This document shows, one piece after another, positions 8,750-17,677 of a stretch of DNA of 64,000 bases. Made by a program: the position numbers and the translations under genes. The DNA comes from SIG607 sp045537575 (GTDB taxonomy: Bacteria; Bacillota; Clostridia; Oscillospirales; Acutalibacteraceae). Under the pieces are notes generated by a model that was not told where the DNA came from, ran no database searches, and saw only the letters and a program-made list of their open reading frames with translations. The stretch is taken from assembly GCA_045537575.1 (NCBI GenBank), contig JAZSPU010000018.1, positions 1 through 64,000 of the forward strand. Reading direction: 5' to 3'. The first letter of the stretch is position 1. Each line of letters starts with the position of its first letter.

Positions 8750-8803
8750 CAAAAAACACTATTTATTGACATTTTTCGACAAATGCTATAAAATATAATT
8801 ATT

Positions 8804-8839
8804 AAAAAAAGAAAAGCCACAAAGTGACTTTTCTTTTTT
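8804..8839. terminator. Bidirectional terminator between dpaB and tRNA-Thr
   Basis: AAAGAAAAGCCAC and GTGACTTTTCTTT pair around an AAA loop with one mismatch, flanked by A-run and T-run on either side. It can stop dpaB transcripts on the plus strand and tRNA-Thr transcripts on the minus strand. Confidence 0.75.
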
Positions 8840-8914
8840 GGTGCTGAAGATGGGATTCGAACCCACGACCTATTGATTACGAATCAATTGCGCTACCAGC
8901 TACGCCACTTCAGC
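8839..8914 (-). tRNA. tRNA-Thr (anticodon CGT)
   Basis: The 76-nt gene includes an encoded CCA. Acceptor arms GCTGAAG and CTTCAGC pair fully. The anticodon arm is ATTGA-TTCGTAA-TCAAT, giving anticodon CGT, which reads ACG (threonine). The T arm is GTGGG-TTCGAAT-CCCAT. A near-consensus promoter lies 15 bp upstream and a terminator is at the 3' end. Confidence 0.96.
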
Positions 8915-8928
8915 AAAGTTACTTAGTG

Positions 8929-8957
8929 ATTATAACAAGTTTTATCTAAATAGTCAA
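8929..8957 (-). promoter_or_regulatory. Sigma-A promoter of tRNA-Thr
   Basis: On the minus strand, TTGACT is followed by a 17-nt spacer and TATAAT, ending 15 bp before the mature tRNA. This is close to consensus, as expected for a stable RNA gene. Confidence 0.8.
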
Positions 8958-8977
8958 GTACAGATTGGAGAATTATT

Positions 8978-9394
8978 ATGGCATTAGACGAAAACAGCAG
9001 TAAGAAAATTGTTAGAGCAAAAGTCCCATTATACAGAAAGAGAATTGGTCTTACCCAAGGCGATGTTGCAAAGAAACTCAATATTTCTCGCAGCACATAT
9101 GCATATTATGAATCTAAAGCGCCAAAAATTCCTGCAGATATTTTAAATCAACTTGCTGTTATTTTTAAAATCGAGCCAGAAGATTTTTTGCCTAACGAAC
9201 CCCCTTCATCAATCCTTAAATTTGAATCATCTCATTCAGAATATCTTAATTCAAACAAAAACGTTGATGAAAATATGGTTCTTATGATATACAGAAAACT
9301 AAATGATGATGATAAATCTAAATATTTAAAACAGCTTGTAGATCGCTATAAAGAATTAGTTGAATCGGGAGAAATTTCGGAAGATATCATATAA
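8978..9394 (+). CDS. Small XRE-family helix-turn-helix regulator
   Basis: The protein has 138 residues. An N-terminal HTH_3 domain at about residues 14-70 contains IGLTQGDVAKKLNISRSTYA and an AVIFKIEPEDFL tail typical of Cro/C1-type folds. The C-terminal 60 residues are helical and charged and have no recognised domain. The target is unknown. It stands alone, with GGAG before the ATG and its own terminator, and points toward the end of the ABC cluster. No phage genes are nearby, so a prophage repressor is unlikely. Confidence 0.85.
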   Translation: MALDENSSKKIVRAKVPLYRKRIGLTQGDVAKKLNISRSTYAYYESKAPKIPADILNQLAVIFKIEPEDFLPNEPPSSILKFESSHSEYLNSNKNVDENMVLMIYRKLNDDDKSKYLKQLVDRYKELVESGEISEDII

Positions 9395-9398
9395 AACA

Positions 9399-9438
9399 AA
9401 GCGCCACCGACATAAATTTCGGTGGTGCTTCTTTTTTT
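9399..9438 (+). terminator. Terminator of the XRE gene
   Basis: AAGCGCCACCGA and TCGGTGGTGCTT pair over 12 bp with one G-U, followed by C and seven T residues, just after the XRE stop codon. Confidence 0.88.
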
Positions 9439-9472
9439 AAAAAAAGAGGCTGAACAATATGTTCAGCCTCTT
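9437..9472 (-). terminator. Terminator of the ABC-transporter operon
   Basis: AAGAGGCTGAAC and GTTCAGCCTCTT form a perfect 12-bp hairpin with an AATAT loop. On the minus strand it is followed by a seven-T run. It lies four bases after the last permease stop and converges with the XRE terminator. Confidence 0.88.
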
Positions 9473-9476
9473 AAAA

Positions 9477-10463
9477 TTAACCGGTAATACCAACTCTGTC
9501 AATACTCTTAACAAACTTACGCTGTAAAATAATGTACATCAAAAGCATTGGTAATACGAATAGAATACAACAAGCACTTTGGGTAGCAAGTTGCTTATCA
9601 CCGCCCCATACGTTAAATAACGTTGTCATAATGTCACCGACGTTTGAAAGTCGTACCGCAAGCGGCATAGATTCGGGGGCATTCATATACATTATAGCAA
9701 GGTAATAATCGTTCCAGTGCCAGATTATCGAGAAAATAGATACAGTTGTGATTACTACGCCGGAAGAAGGAAGCGCAATTTTAGTATAGGTTTTGAAAAG
9801 ACCTGCACCGTCAATCCAAGCAGCTTCTTCAAGCTCTCTGGGGAGACCTTTATAGAACTGTATGTAAATGTAGATAATAATACCTGAACGAAGACCAACA
9901 GCAAATAATGAAGGAAGATAGAAAACAAAACCGGTATTTAAAATATTGATTCTGATTCCCGCACTTGTTAATTTATTAATAGCAGAAATTATTCCGAGGA
10001 AGTCAAGATTTGAAAAGTTCATCATTTTAGGAATAATGATCATTTGGTCAGGAACAAGAATAGTAAGAATAAGCATAAACATAAGAATATTCTTACCTCT
10101 AAACTTGAATCGTGCAAGACCGTAAGCTACCAATGAACAAGAAATAATTTCAAGGAATGCAGCCACCATTTCATAAAGAACGGTATTCTTTAGTGAAACA
10201 AAGAAATTAAGAGACTGCAAAGCCCAATCATACCACAAAAGAGTAAAATGCTTAGGAATCCAGAATACGTTAGGATCCATATAGTCAACGTAATCCTTAA
10301 AGGAATTGGAAATCATAAAGAACAAGGGATAAAGAACTACGTAACTTACTGAAATAAGTAAAGCATATCTAAAAAGCGATACTATAACAGATGTAGATGT
10401 TTTCTTGATTTTATAGGGTGAAATTTTGGAACCCAAAGAGGAATTTTTAATTTTATCAAACAT
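9477..10463 (-). CDS. Carbohydrate ABC transporter permease, MalG type (second pair)
   Basis: This 328-residue inner-membrane permease of the CUT1 type has about six membrane segments. The first is at about residues 30-52, and the cytoplasmic EAA loop is EEAAWIDGAGLFKTYTKIALP, near residues 225-245. The EAA loop docks on a transport ATPase, but no such ATPase is encoded in this cluster. The C-terminus VKSIDRVGITG is typical of MalG proteins. It is the last gene of the operon, 12 bp after its MalF-type partner. The substrate is presumed to be a sugar or oligosaccharide, from family and context only. Confidence 0.9.
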   Translation of the reverse strand: MFDKIKNSSLGSKISPYKIKKTSTSVIVSLFRYALLISVSYVVLYPLFFMISNSFKDYVDYMDPNVFWIPKHFTLLWYDWALQSLNFFVSLKNTVLYEMVAAFLEIISCSLVAYGLARFKFRGKNILMFMLILTILVPDQMIIIPKMMNFSNLDFLGIISAINKLTSAGIRINILNTGFVFYLPSLFAVGLRSGIIIYIYIQFYKGLPRELEEAAWIDGAGLFKTYTKIALPSSGVVITTVSIFSIIWHWNDYYLAIMYMNAPESMPLAVRLSNVGDIMTTLFNVWGGDKQLATQSACCILFVLPMLLMYIILQRKFVKSIDRVGITG

Positions 10464-10475
10464 ATCTACCCCTCC

Positions 10476-11396
10476 TTATTCCCACTTCTTAGCACAGAAA
10501 TGATTGAATGCGAACAGAATTGTTCCAAGAATAGCACCGATAATGCAGAAGTAAACCCAAAGCATAGCAGAGCTTTCACCAAACATCTGAGAACTAATAA
10601 GGTTATACGCCTGAGCCATAACTTTATCGGTCTGAGAAGTCATCAATTCAACCATCGTAAATACTGTAACCAAGGTAATAACTCTGGAAAGAGACGGGAA
10701 AGTAATAAACCAGAACTCTTCCCAACCGGTTGCGCCTTCAACCTTAGAAACCTCATAATAAAGGTCAGGAATAGACTGCATACCGGCAATAAATAGAATT
10801 ATCTGAACACCGCATTTCCATACAAGGTTCATAATTGCATTTATTGCAGATTCAAAATAGTCACCTATTTTTTCCGGTAAACCGGTCCATTCAACAATTT
10901 CGCTAACGTTAATCATATTAGCGGCAACAGCTTCATCCGCACCACTTGAACTAACAGTTTTATCACCGATAATAGTACCAAGAATAACACCGCTGGCAAT
11001 AATAACGGGAAGGAAGTAAATAGCACGGAAGAATACTCTACCCCTAAACTTTTGATTAAGCATAAGTGCAAGAATCATACTAAGTACCAAAATAATCGGG
11101 AAAGAGTAAGCGAACTGAATTACACCCATTGTCAGATTATCTGTATATTTTGCATCAACTGCGAAAATATATTTAATGTTTTCAAGGCCAATCCATGTAG
11201 TCTGAAGGTCACCAGCAACAAGTCTTACCTTACAGAAGGTAAAGAAAATGGACTGAAAAATAGGAATTATAAAAAATATAACCAAACCTACCACCCATAT
11301 AGAAACGCAGGTCCAACCATAGCGCTCTTTAAGAGCTTCAATACCTCTTGCATGAATACTCTTCTTGGGTTTCTTTATAGCTTTTTCACTAGCCAT
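10476..11396 (-). CDS. Carbohydrate ABC transporter permease, MalF type (second pair)
   Basis: The protein has 306 residues and an N-terminal basic tail (KKPKKSIHARG). The first membrane segment is at about residues 30-52 and the EAA-like loop is YEVSKVEGATGWEEFWFITFP near 215-235. The EAA loop is more divergent than in the other MalF protein of the cluster (VSKVEGA in place of AGAIDGI). The ATG shares one base with the stop of the DUF5696 gene (TAATG), so the two are probably translated together. It likely pairs with the MalG-type permease 12 bp downstream. Confidence 0.88.
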   Translation of the reverse strand: MASEKAIKKPKKSIHARGIEALKERYGWTCVSIWVVGLVIFFIIPIFQSIFFTFCKVRLVAGDLQTTWIGLENIKYIFAVDAKYTDNLTMGVIQFAYSFPIILVLSMILALMLNQKFRGRVFFRAIYFLPVIIASGVILGTIIGDKTVSSSGADEAVAANMINVSEIVEWTGLPEKIGDYFESAINAIMNLVWKCGVQIILFIAGMQSIPDLYYEVSKVEGATGWEEFWFITFPSLSRVITLVTVFTMVELMTSQTDKVMAQAYNLISSQMFGESSAMLWVYFCIIGAILGTILFAFNHFCAKKWE

Positions 11397-13651
11397 TATT
11401 CACTTACCTCCTTTCCGTAAATATAAGAGCCTGCTTTAACAGTGCCCATATCGGACTCGTAATCCTTAGTACCGTAGTTTACGTAAACTGTAACACCGTT
11501 ATCATAAACAACTTTACGTACATCGCGGTTAAGGCAAACGTGTTCAACAACGTGCGCATCTGCTATTGCATTAAAGTAATCAGCGTTACTGTTAACAACT
11601 GAAACTATTTCTTCTTTATTATCATCATATACCAAAGAGTTGAAGATCTGAATACGTGAAGTCAAAAGATCATTATCATAGTTCTTCATAACTGTAAATT
11701 TAAGGTTAGAACCACCTTCAATGCAACGAAGAATTGCATCGTTATGATCAGTAGTAGTGTTAATAGCCACACCGTACATAGGAACATAACCCTTAAATAC
11801 TAACTGATAGAACGGAACATCGTAATCAAAAACGGTATATTTATTAGAAGAAACAGGAACATCTATAATTGCATCTGAATTAACAGCGGCATAATCATTT
11901 GCCTGATTACCGAGAACCTTAAGGCCTGAAGCATTAATTTTCTTCATAATCTCAGCAACATCATTACTCATATTTGCTTTCGCGATGCTTCTGTTATAGG
12001 CGTAATCAGAGTAAGCTCTGGAAGTAATTTTTCTAAAGGAAATACCTTGAACATCCATAGACTTAGTATGCTCTGCTGCTTTATCAGCAAGAACAGGAAG
12101 CTCTTTACGACCCACCAAATAACAGTGAGGAGCTGATGTACTGGTGCCAAGTTCAAAAGAATACCATCTTGTATAAATGTGACCGGGGCCCTTAGCAGAA
12201 CCGCCCTTAGTAATAGTAAGATCTACACCGTCACTGGTAAAGTGAAGTAAATCATAATCGAAATAAAGATCAATACCAAGTTCTTTACATTTAGCGGATA
12301 AAGTTTTAATTTGTCCCTCGTTGCCAATAGTTTTAGCAATTTCAAGATTACCGGCAGGTTTTCCTGCATCGACACCAGAAGAACCAAAACCATAAAGGTC
12401 AGCAATCATAGGAACCTTAAGCTGACCGTTAAGGTCAGTAAGAATAGCCTCGGCATCTTTTACGGTAGTAGTTGCAAAAACCTCAGTTTTAGGCATACCA
12501 AGGAAAGAAGTATCAAGCTTAGTACCACCCACAAGAGAAATACTAGCGCCTGCTTTTTCCTCTTTATCAGTCATACCCTTTTCTTCAAGTAAGAATTTAC
12601 GATAACGATTAGCCATACCTACGTAACTAGCTTCTTCACCATCTAAGGGATAGAAGTTAACAGACATAGGAGTGTAGGCAAACTGTTCAGAGTACTGAAG
12701 ACCGTTAGCTACCTTACTTGCAGTATTGCTACCTCTTATTTTAAAGGTTGCATATACACCGGAATAACCTATAGTAGCATTACCAATATCTGCGTTAATA
12801 ATAGCAGTGTCAGCGCCTTCTGAAATAACAGCGAGCATACCTTCGTCACCGTTTTTACTACCAAACACAGGAAGTCTTACAGTTTCAGATGCTGTCCAAG
12901 AAACTTTCATAAACTCGCCTTCAAGCGCATCTTTGCCATACACTTCATCAGCAAGGTAGGTACTGATTTCGTTACTGTTATTAGCTTCAATAATAGCGCC
13001 GGAGCCCGAAGGATAGAAAAGATAAGCATCATCATCAATATTAGGCACTGAACAGAAGAAAGGAGCAATAGAAATCTTGCTGATAGTATTATCCTCTGTC
13101 TCGGTTATTTCTTCAGGAACAATAGTCATCTTAAGACCGTCATCCAAAAGCGAATAGATTACAGGAACAGATATAGCTGCTCTATCAAAATAGTAAATAA
13201 GTTTAAATCCGTTACCATCGGCAGTCTTTTCAATTGAATAGGTATTATATTTTAAAGACTGAACATAACCATTTGCAGTTTTTGTAACGGAGTTATTGAG
13301 TTTGTCTATATACTCAATGGTAATATTACCTTCCAATTTAGGATGGTTATTAATAGGAAATCCGTTATCATCAGTTCTGTCTTCTAAAAGATTAGAAGGA
13401 GTTACAGAACTTATTCTGCCGGTTTCCTTATTAACAAGCAAAATTCTGTATTTCTCGGCATCCCAACGAAGCTCATAGGCTGACTTATCATTGGTAATGA
13501 CAAAGGAATCGGAAGTATTGTTTTTATGATTCTCATCAAAAGCGATAGGATCAACAAGTTCATCTTTATTTTTCTTAGAACATGCAGAAAGCGAGAGAAC
13601 CATTACTAAACAAAGAAGAATTATTAAACTTTTCTTTAATAAGCTTTTCAT
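11396..13651 (-). CDS. DUF5696 lipoprotein of the ABC cluster, possible glycosidase-like fold
   Basis: The protein has 751 residues. The first 24 form a lipoprotein signal ending LSLSAC, so Cys24 should be lipid-anchored on the outer face of the membrane. Residues about 40-335 are beta-rich and resemble the N-terminal sandwich of many glycoside hydrolases. A helical linker (YVGMANRYRKFLLEEKG) follows. Residues about 365-640 alternate strands and helices (PMIADLYGFG, LGIDLYFDYDLLHF, VQGISFRKI, LKVLGNQANDY), like a TIM barrel. The DUF5696 name fits family and context from memory; enzyme activity is inference. The ATG after GGAGAGAACTGAAA is chosen. A longer in-frame start would overlap the Yip1 gene. 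It overlaps the following permease by one base. Confidence 0.75.
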   Translation of the reverse strand: MKSLLKKSLIILLCLVMVLSLSACSKKNKDELVDPIAFDENHKNNTSDSFVITNDKSAYELRWDAEKYRILLVNKETGRISSVTPSNLLEDRTDDNGFPINNHPKLEGNITIEYIDKLNNSVTKTANGYVQSLKYNTYSIEKTADGNGFKLIYYFDRAAISVPVIYSLLDDGLKMTIVPEEITETEDNTISKISIAPFFCSVPNIDDDAYLFYPSGSGAIIEANNSNEISTYLADEVYGKDALEGEFMKVSWTASETVRLPVFGSKNGDEGMLAVISEGADTAIINADIGNATIGYSGVYATFKIRGSNTASKVANGLQYSEQFAYTPMSVNFYPLDGEEASYVGMANRYRKFLLEEKGMTDKEEKAGASISLVGGTKLDTSFLGMPKTEVFATTTVKDAEAILTDLNGQLKVPMIADLYGFGSSGVDAGKPAGNLEIAKTIGNEGQIKTLSAKCKELGIDLYFDYDLLHFTSDGVDLTITKGGSAKGPGHIYTRWYSFELGTSTSAPHCYLVGRKELPVLADKAAEHTKSMDVQGISFRKITSRAYSDYAYNRSIAKANMSNDVAEIMKKINASGLKVLGNQANDYAAVNSDAIIDVPVSSNKYTVFDYDVPFYQLVFKGYVPMYGVAINTTTDHNDAILRCIEGGSNLKFTVMKNYDNDLLTSRIQIFNSLVYDDNKEEIVSVVNSNADYFNAIADAHVVEHVCLNRDVRKVVYDNGVTVYVNYGTKDYESDMGTVKAGSYIYGKEVSE

Positions 13652-13667
13652 TTTCAGTTCTCTCCTT

Positions 13668-15800
13668 TCATCGATACATAAATTCACGATAAACAGTTCC
13701 TAAGAATAAGAATAACTGCTGAACGAGAATAACAATAACAATAGCTAAGAATATTACAATAAGTATTCCAAGAACAGACATAATTGTTGTTCCGACAAAC
13801 TTACCGAAAGTATAGTCGTGAATAATCATTGTACCCATAATCAATATAAATGCAGTAAGTAAAGTCATTACTGTTACGAAAATTTCAAGGAATGCAGCTT
13901 CACTTTCGAGAATAGCATTGGATGCGATTATGTAAACAATGTTAGAAATGATTAGCGGAACAATACTGTAAGAAGCTACTATAAAGATTTCGCGAAGCTT
14001 ACCTTTACCATCCTGTAAAGTACAGATTGCCCAGTTACATATTGTCCAAAGAACAACAAGACCAAGAGACTGTAAAAGAACAAGCAGAGAATTAAAGCTT
14101 GTGTTAGAAGGCGATTTAAAGAGGAAACCGCTTTCGGTCTCTTTAAGGGTTGCTGTAATATAGTAAATAACTATAAGAATAAGTCCGATAAGAACCGATC
14201 CGCGTTTCTTTTCCTTTATTTCGGTAAATACTTCACCGGGATGGAGAACAGAACGTGACAGCAATTGAAGTTCGCGATTCTTTACGAGAACAAAATTTTT
14301 CTTCTTCTTAAAGTACATATACACAGCTACTACAGCTACAAAAGCTAAAATAATACCTGCGAAAAGATAAATCTTATCTTCAATAATATTACGGCGAACA
14401 AATTCGAAAGCTAGTGAATAAGTATGATAGTCATATCCTATCTGAGCATACTTCATAGCATTTTCGTAATCGCCTGCAGCATAATAGGTTCTTGCAAGTC
14501 CGGAGTATGCTACCTGACAGTTACGATCTCTTTTAATAACTTCTAACCACAAAGGACGAGCAGCATCATAATCACCGTTACGAGTGAGCACGCTTGCATC
14601 GAAAAGTAATTGACCGTATTCATTAATCTTAAAGACAGTAAAACATTTTTTAACACTATCAAGAACGATAATATCGTTGTTTGAATTTACTTCAATAGCA
14701 GATACCATCATAAAAGTACCGTCCTGATCCCCTGCATTAGCGGAACCTCCGGCAAAAGTGTTAAGCATTTTGCTATCACTGTCGAAAACAGAAACGCAAC
14801 CTGAACTACTATCATAAGTAAATATGAAATTATCTGAGTTAACAGCAAGACCTGCAACGTCAGGATAACGAGCATCATTACGAAGAGGAATGCTCTTTCT
14901 TACGCCGAAAGTAACGTCCTCAGCTTTAAGAATATCAATACCACCAGGGCTTAATCTTTTAATTTGTCCTCTTTCGATAGTCTTATTTGTACGACCTGTA
15001 GCGGTATATACAAAATCCTGAGCATCAACATAAAGGTCGGTAAACTGGAAAGGAAGCTTACGAATCTGCTGAGCGTATTTTGCATCAGTCATTGTTAATC
15101 TGTTCCACAAACTAACAATAGCGCTTAGCAAGGTGGTCTTTACAGTATTGGCACCAAAGAATCCAAGGAATTCTCCTGAAGGAGAATAAAGAATAGCGCC
15201 GTAGAAAGAACCATCACTCAATACATAGATATAATCGCTTGAGTCAACAGTAATTTTTTCAGGTTTATAATCAAAATCTTCGGGAATAAGATTAGATTTA
15301 GGAAGCAAAAGCGGTTCGCCTTGAAGCTTTCCGTCCTTATCACAAATGAGAACACGTTTATTATTTGTGTCACAAATATAAATAGTTCCTTTTGCAGAAA
15401 TATAAAGTCCCTGAGCGCCTGTATAATCATACTCGGTTCCATCCACTGCAACAATTTTGCCAATTGTCTTAACAAATTCATAATCTTTGTTAAAAATATG
15501 AACCGAAGAAGTAGCATCATCAAGAATATATACATTATCATCCTTATCAACAGAAACGTCTGTGTAGGAACCAATATTTACATTTTCAAAATCTTCATTA
15601 AAGAAGACATCATAATAATCGAACATACCGGTTGCACGTACAGCATAGGTAGAAGCTACGTTTGCATTATCCCAATATGTAAATGTGTCGTAAGGTACGT
15701 CACCTGTTTCCTTGATAAAACCTGTAGCACTTGCAGGAATGCTAAGCACTACAAAGAGAGCAAGGAGAACTGAAATAAAACGAACAAATTTGTTTTTCAT
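13668..15800 (-). CDS. Secreted NHL-repeat / TPR / Yip1-domain membrane protein
   Basis: The protein has 710 residues and an unusual order of modules. A signal peptide covers residues 1-25. About residues 75-395 carry NHL/beta-propeller-like repeats (VSVDKDDNVYILD, LYISAKGTIYICD, ITVDSSDYIYVLS, AVNSDNFIFTYD, EVNSNNDIIVLD). A TPR-like stretch follows at about 400-465 (RNGDYDAARPLWLEV, AAGDYENAMKYA). There is one membrane helix at about 476-497, then a Yip1-type domain with about five helices at 530-705. The propeller should face outside. In this context it may sense or scaffold the transporter, but its function is not known. RBS AAGGAGGAAAATT precedes the ATG. Spacing is 11 bp after one permease and 16 bp before the DUF5696 gene. 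Confidence 0.78.
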   Translation of the reverse strand: MKNKFVRFISVLLALFVVLSIPASATGFIKETGDVPYDTFTYWDNANVASTYAVRATGMFDYYDVFFNEDFENVNIGSYTDVSVDKDDNVYILDDATSSVHIFNKDYEFVKTIGKIVAVDGTEYDYTGAQGLYISAKGTIYICDTNNKRVLICDKDGKLQGEPLLLPKSNLIPEDFDYKPEKITVDSSDYIYVLSDGSFYGAILYSPSGEFLGFFGANTVKTTLLSAIVSLWNRLTMTDAKYAQQIRKLPFQFTDLYVDAQDFVYTATGRTNKTIERGQIKRLSPGGIDILKAEDVTFGVRKSIPLRNDARYPDVAGLAVNSDNFIFTYDSSSGCVSVFDSDSKMLNTFAGGSANAGDQDGTFMMVSAIEVNSNNDIIVLDSVKKCFTVFKINEYGQLLFDASVLTRNGDYDAARPLWLEVIKRDRNCQVAYSGLARTYYAAGDYENAMKYAQIGYDYHTYSLAFEFVRRNIIEDKIYLFAGIILAFVAVVAVYMYFKKKKNFVLVKNRELQLLSRSVLHPGEVFTEIKEKKRGSVLIGLILIVIYYITATLKETESGFLFKSPSNTSFNSLLVLLQSLGLVVLWTICNWAICTLQDGKGKLREIFIVASYSIVPLIISNIVYIIASNAILESEAAFLEIFVTVMTLLTAFILIMGTMIIHDYTFGKFVGTTIMSVLGILIVIFLAIVIVILVQQLFLFLGTVYREFMYR

Positions 15801-15811
15801 AATTTTCCTCC

Positions 15812-16726
15812 TTAACCCTTAATACCTGCACTGCTCATTGATTCCTTAATACTGCTCTGTGAAATCATATACACAATAATCGGAGGAATCATCATAATAA
15901 CAGTAACTGCCATCGCACTACCTGAACGAGCGATACCGCCTGAGGTAATCTGTCCCATAATGGTAGGCAATGTTTTGAGTGTTTCACTGAACACGGTACC
16001 GTCAGGAATGGCAGCCCATACATCACGGAAACCGAAAAGTGTAAGAGTAAGCAAACAGGGTTTAACTATAGGTAATACGATCTGCCAGAAAATTCTGAAC
16101 GGACCTGCACCGTCAATTCGCGCAGCTTCGAGCAAAGCAACCGGTACCGCACCTTCCATATACTGCTTCATAAGGAATACACCCATGGTAGATGCAATAT
16201 GAGGAAGAATCATAACCCAGTATGTATCAATCATTCCCGTATAGGAATAAATGAGATAACGCGGAATACCAAGTGTATAAGCGTTAAACAAAAGAGCGAA
16301 CTGAACTAGAAGGAATATTACTTTCTTACCCTTAATTTCACTTCTTGCAAGAACAAATGCAGCCATTGTAGCCACAACTACAAAAAGGAATGTAGAAATA
16401 ATTGATACAAACAAACTGTTGAAAATGTATCTTGAAAGCGGAACACGAAGGTTAGAAAGAAGTCCCGGCAAAGCGAGATAGTTTTCCGGAGTAGGACGGG
16501 AAACCAAGAATCTCGGAGGGAAAATCAAAAGTTCATCAAGAGGCTTAAATGATGTAGCAATACAGTAAACCAAAGGAAGAACAGAGAAAGCACCGAATGC
16601 CACAAGGAAAAGTATGTAGAAAAAGTTACCAACCTTAGAACGTGTATAACGTTTAGCTTGATTCTTTTTCGTTACTTTCATAAAAACTCGCTTACCGGCA
16701 GAGTTGTATTCTTTAGCACGAAACAT
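15812..16726 (-). CDS. Carbohydrate ABC transporter permease, MalG type (first pair)
   Basis: The protein has 304 residues with six predicted membrane helices. The EAA loop reads LEAARIDGAGPFRIFWQIVLP, near residues 198-218, and the C-terminus MSSAGIKG is typical of MalG. It is the inner-membrane partner of the MalF-type permease 16 bp upstream, for import of a sugar delivered by the solute-binding protein. AAAGGAGG precedes the ATG. The second MalG-type permease of the cluster is clearly different in sequence. Confidence 0.92.
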   Translation of the reverse strand: MFRAKEYNSAGKRVFMKVTKKNQAKRYTRSKVGNFFYILFLVAFGAFSVLPLVYCIATSFKPLDELLIFPPRFLVSRPTPENYLALPGLLSNLRVPLSRYIFNSLFVSIISTFLFVVVATMAAFVLARSEIKGKKVIFLLVQFALLFNAYTLGIPRYLIYSYTGMIDTYWVMILPHIASTMGVFLMKQYMEGAVPVALLEAARIDGAGPFRIFWQIVLPIVKPCLLTLTLFGFRDVWAAIPDGTVFSETLKTLPTIMGQITSGGIARSGSAMAVTVIMMIPPIIVYMISQSSIKESMSSAGIKG

Positions 16727-16742
16727 TCAATTTCCTCCTTTC

Positions 16743-17657
16743 TTAATCATTACCGAGGCTATTAATAGCCTTCTTAATGAGCGATCTTGATAACGCCATC
16801 ATAATAAACAGAATTACGGACATCGCAGACGCATAACCCATTTCATAACGTGTACCACCAACATCGGACAGATAGGAAACAATTGTATCTACACAATAGT
16901 TAACGGAAGGATAACCTGCCATCTGTACCGCGATAGCACTTACAGAGAAAGCACCTGCAATCTGCATAACAGCACTAAAGAGAAGCATATGCTGCATAGC
17001 GGGAAGAGTTATGTACCAAAGTTCCTGCCAACGAGTTCTGATACCGTCAATAGCGCCTGCTTCATAAAGCTCACCATTAACGTTCTGCAAACCTGAAATG
17101 TTTGAAAGGAAGGATACACCCATACTCTGCCATAACTGAACAATAATGATAATGGGCATAAGGTACTGCTCGTTAGAAAGCCAATAAATAGGTTCTTGTA
17201 TAAAGCCCATCGAAAGCAAAGCACTGTTTATGTAACCGTAACTATCACTACTGAAAGCTACCTGCCAAATAAAGTATGCATTACCTACAAGTGAAGGACA
17301 ATAGAACATAAATGAAAGCAAGGTTCTGATAAAAGGAGAAAATTCATTAATGAACCAAGCAAGAACGAAGGATAAAAGAAATCCTAAAGGTCCTGTGATA
17401 ACCGCAAACACAAGAGTGTTTTTAACGGTTGTCATAAATATTTCATCATTGATAAGCAGACGAACATAGTTATCAAGTCCGTTAAACTGTAAAGTCTTGA
17501 TCATATCAAAGTTAAAGAAACTTAAAACCAATGATGCAAGAATGGGTAAAACAGTAAACAAAATAAACATCAAAAGGAAGGGAGCTATAAGCAGGTAATA
17601 AGGAGCACTTTCCCTAAAGCTCATCTGTTTACTTTCAATTTTTTTAACTTTTGCCAT
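16743..17657 (-). CDS. Carbohydrate ABC transporter permease, MalF type (first pair)
   Basis: The protein has 304 residues. A basic N-terminus is followed by a membrane helix at about residues 22-44, and the EAA loop is YEAGAIDGIRTRWQELWYITLP, near 205-226. The ATG preceded by GGAGAGGGGCGTAATT is chosen; an in-frame TTG eight codons earlier overlaps the stop of the binding-protein gene and lacks a ribosome binding site. Directly downstream of the solute-binding protein, it is the best candidate for the permease that takes substrate from it. Confidence 0.92.
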   Translation of the reverse strand: MAKVKKIESKQMSFRESAPYYLLIAPFLLMFILFTVLPILASLVLSFFNFDMIKTLQFNGLDNYVRLLINDEIFMTTVKNTLVFAVITGPLGFLLSFVLAWFINEFSPFIRTLLSFMFYCPSLVGNAYFIWQVAFSSDSYGYINSALLSMGFIQEPIYWLSNEQYLMPIIIIVQLWQSMGVSFLSNISGLQNVNGELYEAGAIDGIRTRWQELWYITLPAMQHMLLFSAVMQIAGAFSVSAIAVQMAGYPSVNYCVDTIVSYLSDVGGTRYEMGYASAMSVILFIMMALSRSLIKKAINSLGND

Positions 17658-17677
17658 AATTACGCCCCTCTCCTTTC

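Noticed and set aside
8766..8794. Plus-strand promoter (TTGACA, 17 nt, TAAAAT)
   Set aside because: A strong bidirectional terminator starts about ten bases later, so it would yield only a tiny transcript. It may be a chance match in AT-rich DNA.
8978..9394. Prophage repressor
   Set aside because: The XRE-type gene has no integrase, phage structural genes or attachment repeats around it, although a tRNA gene is adjacent.
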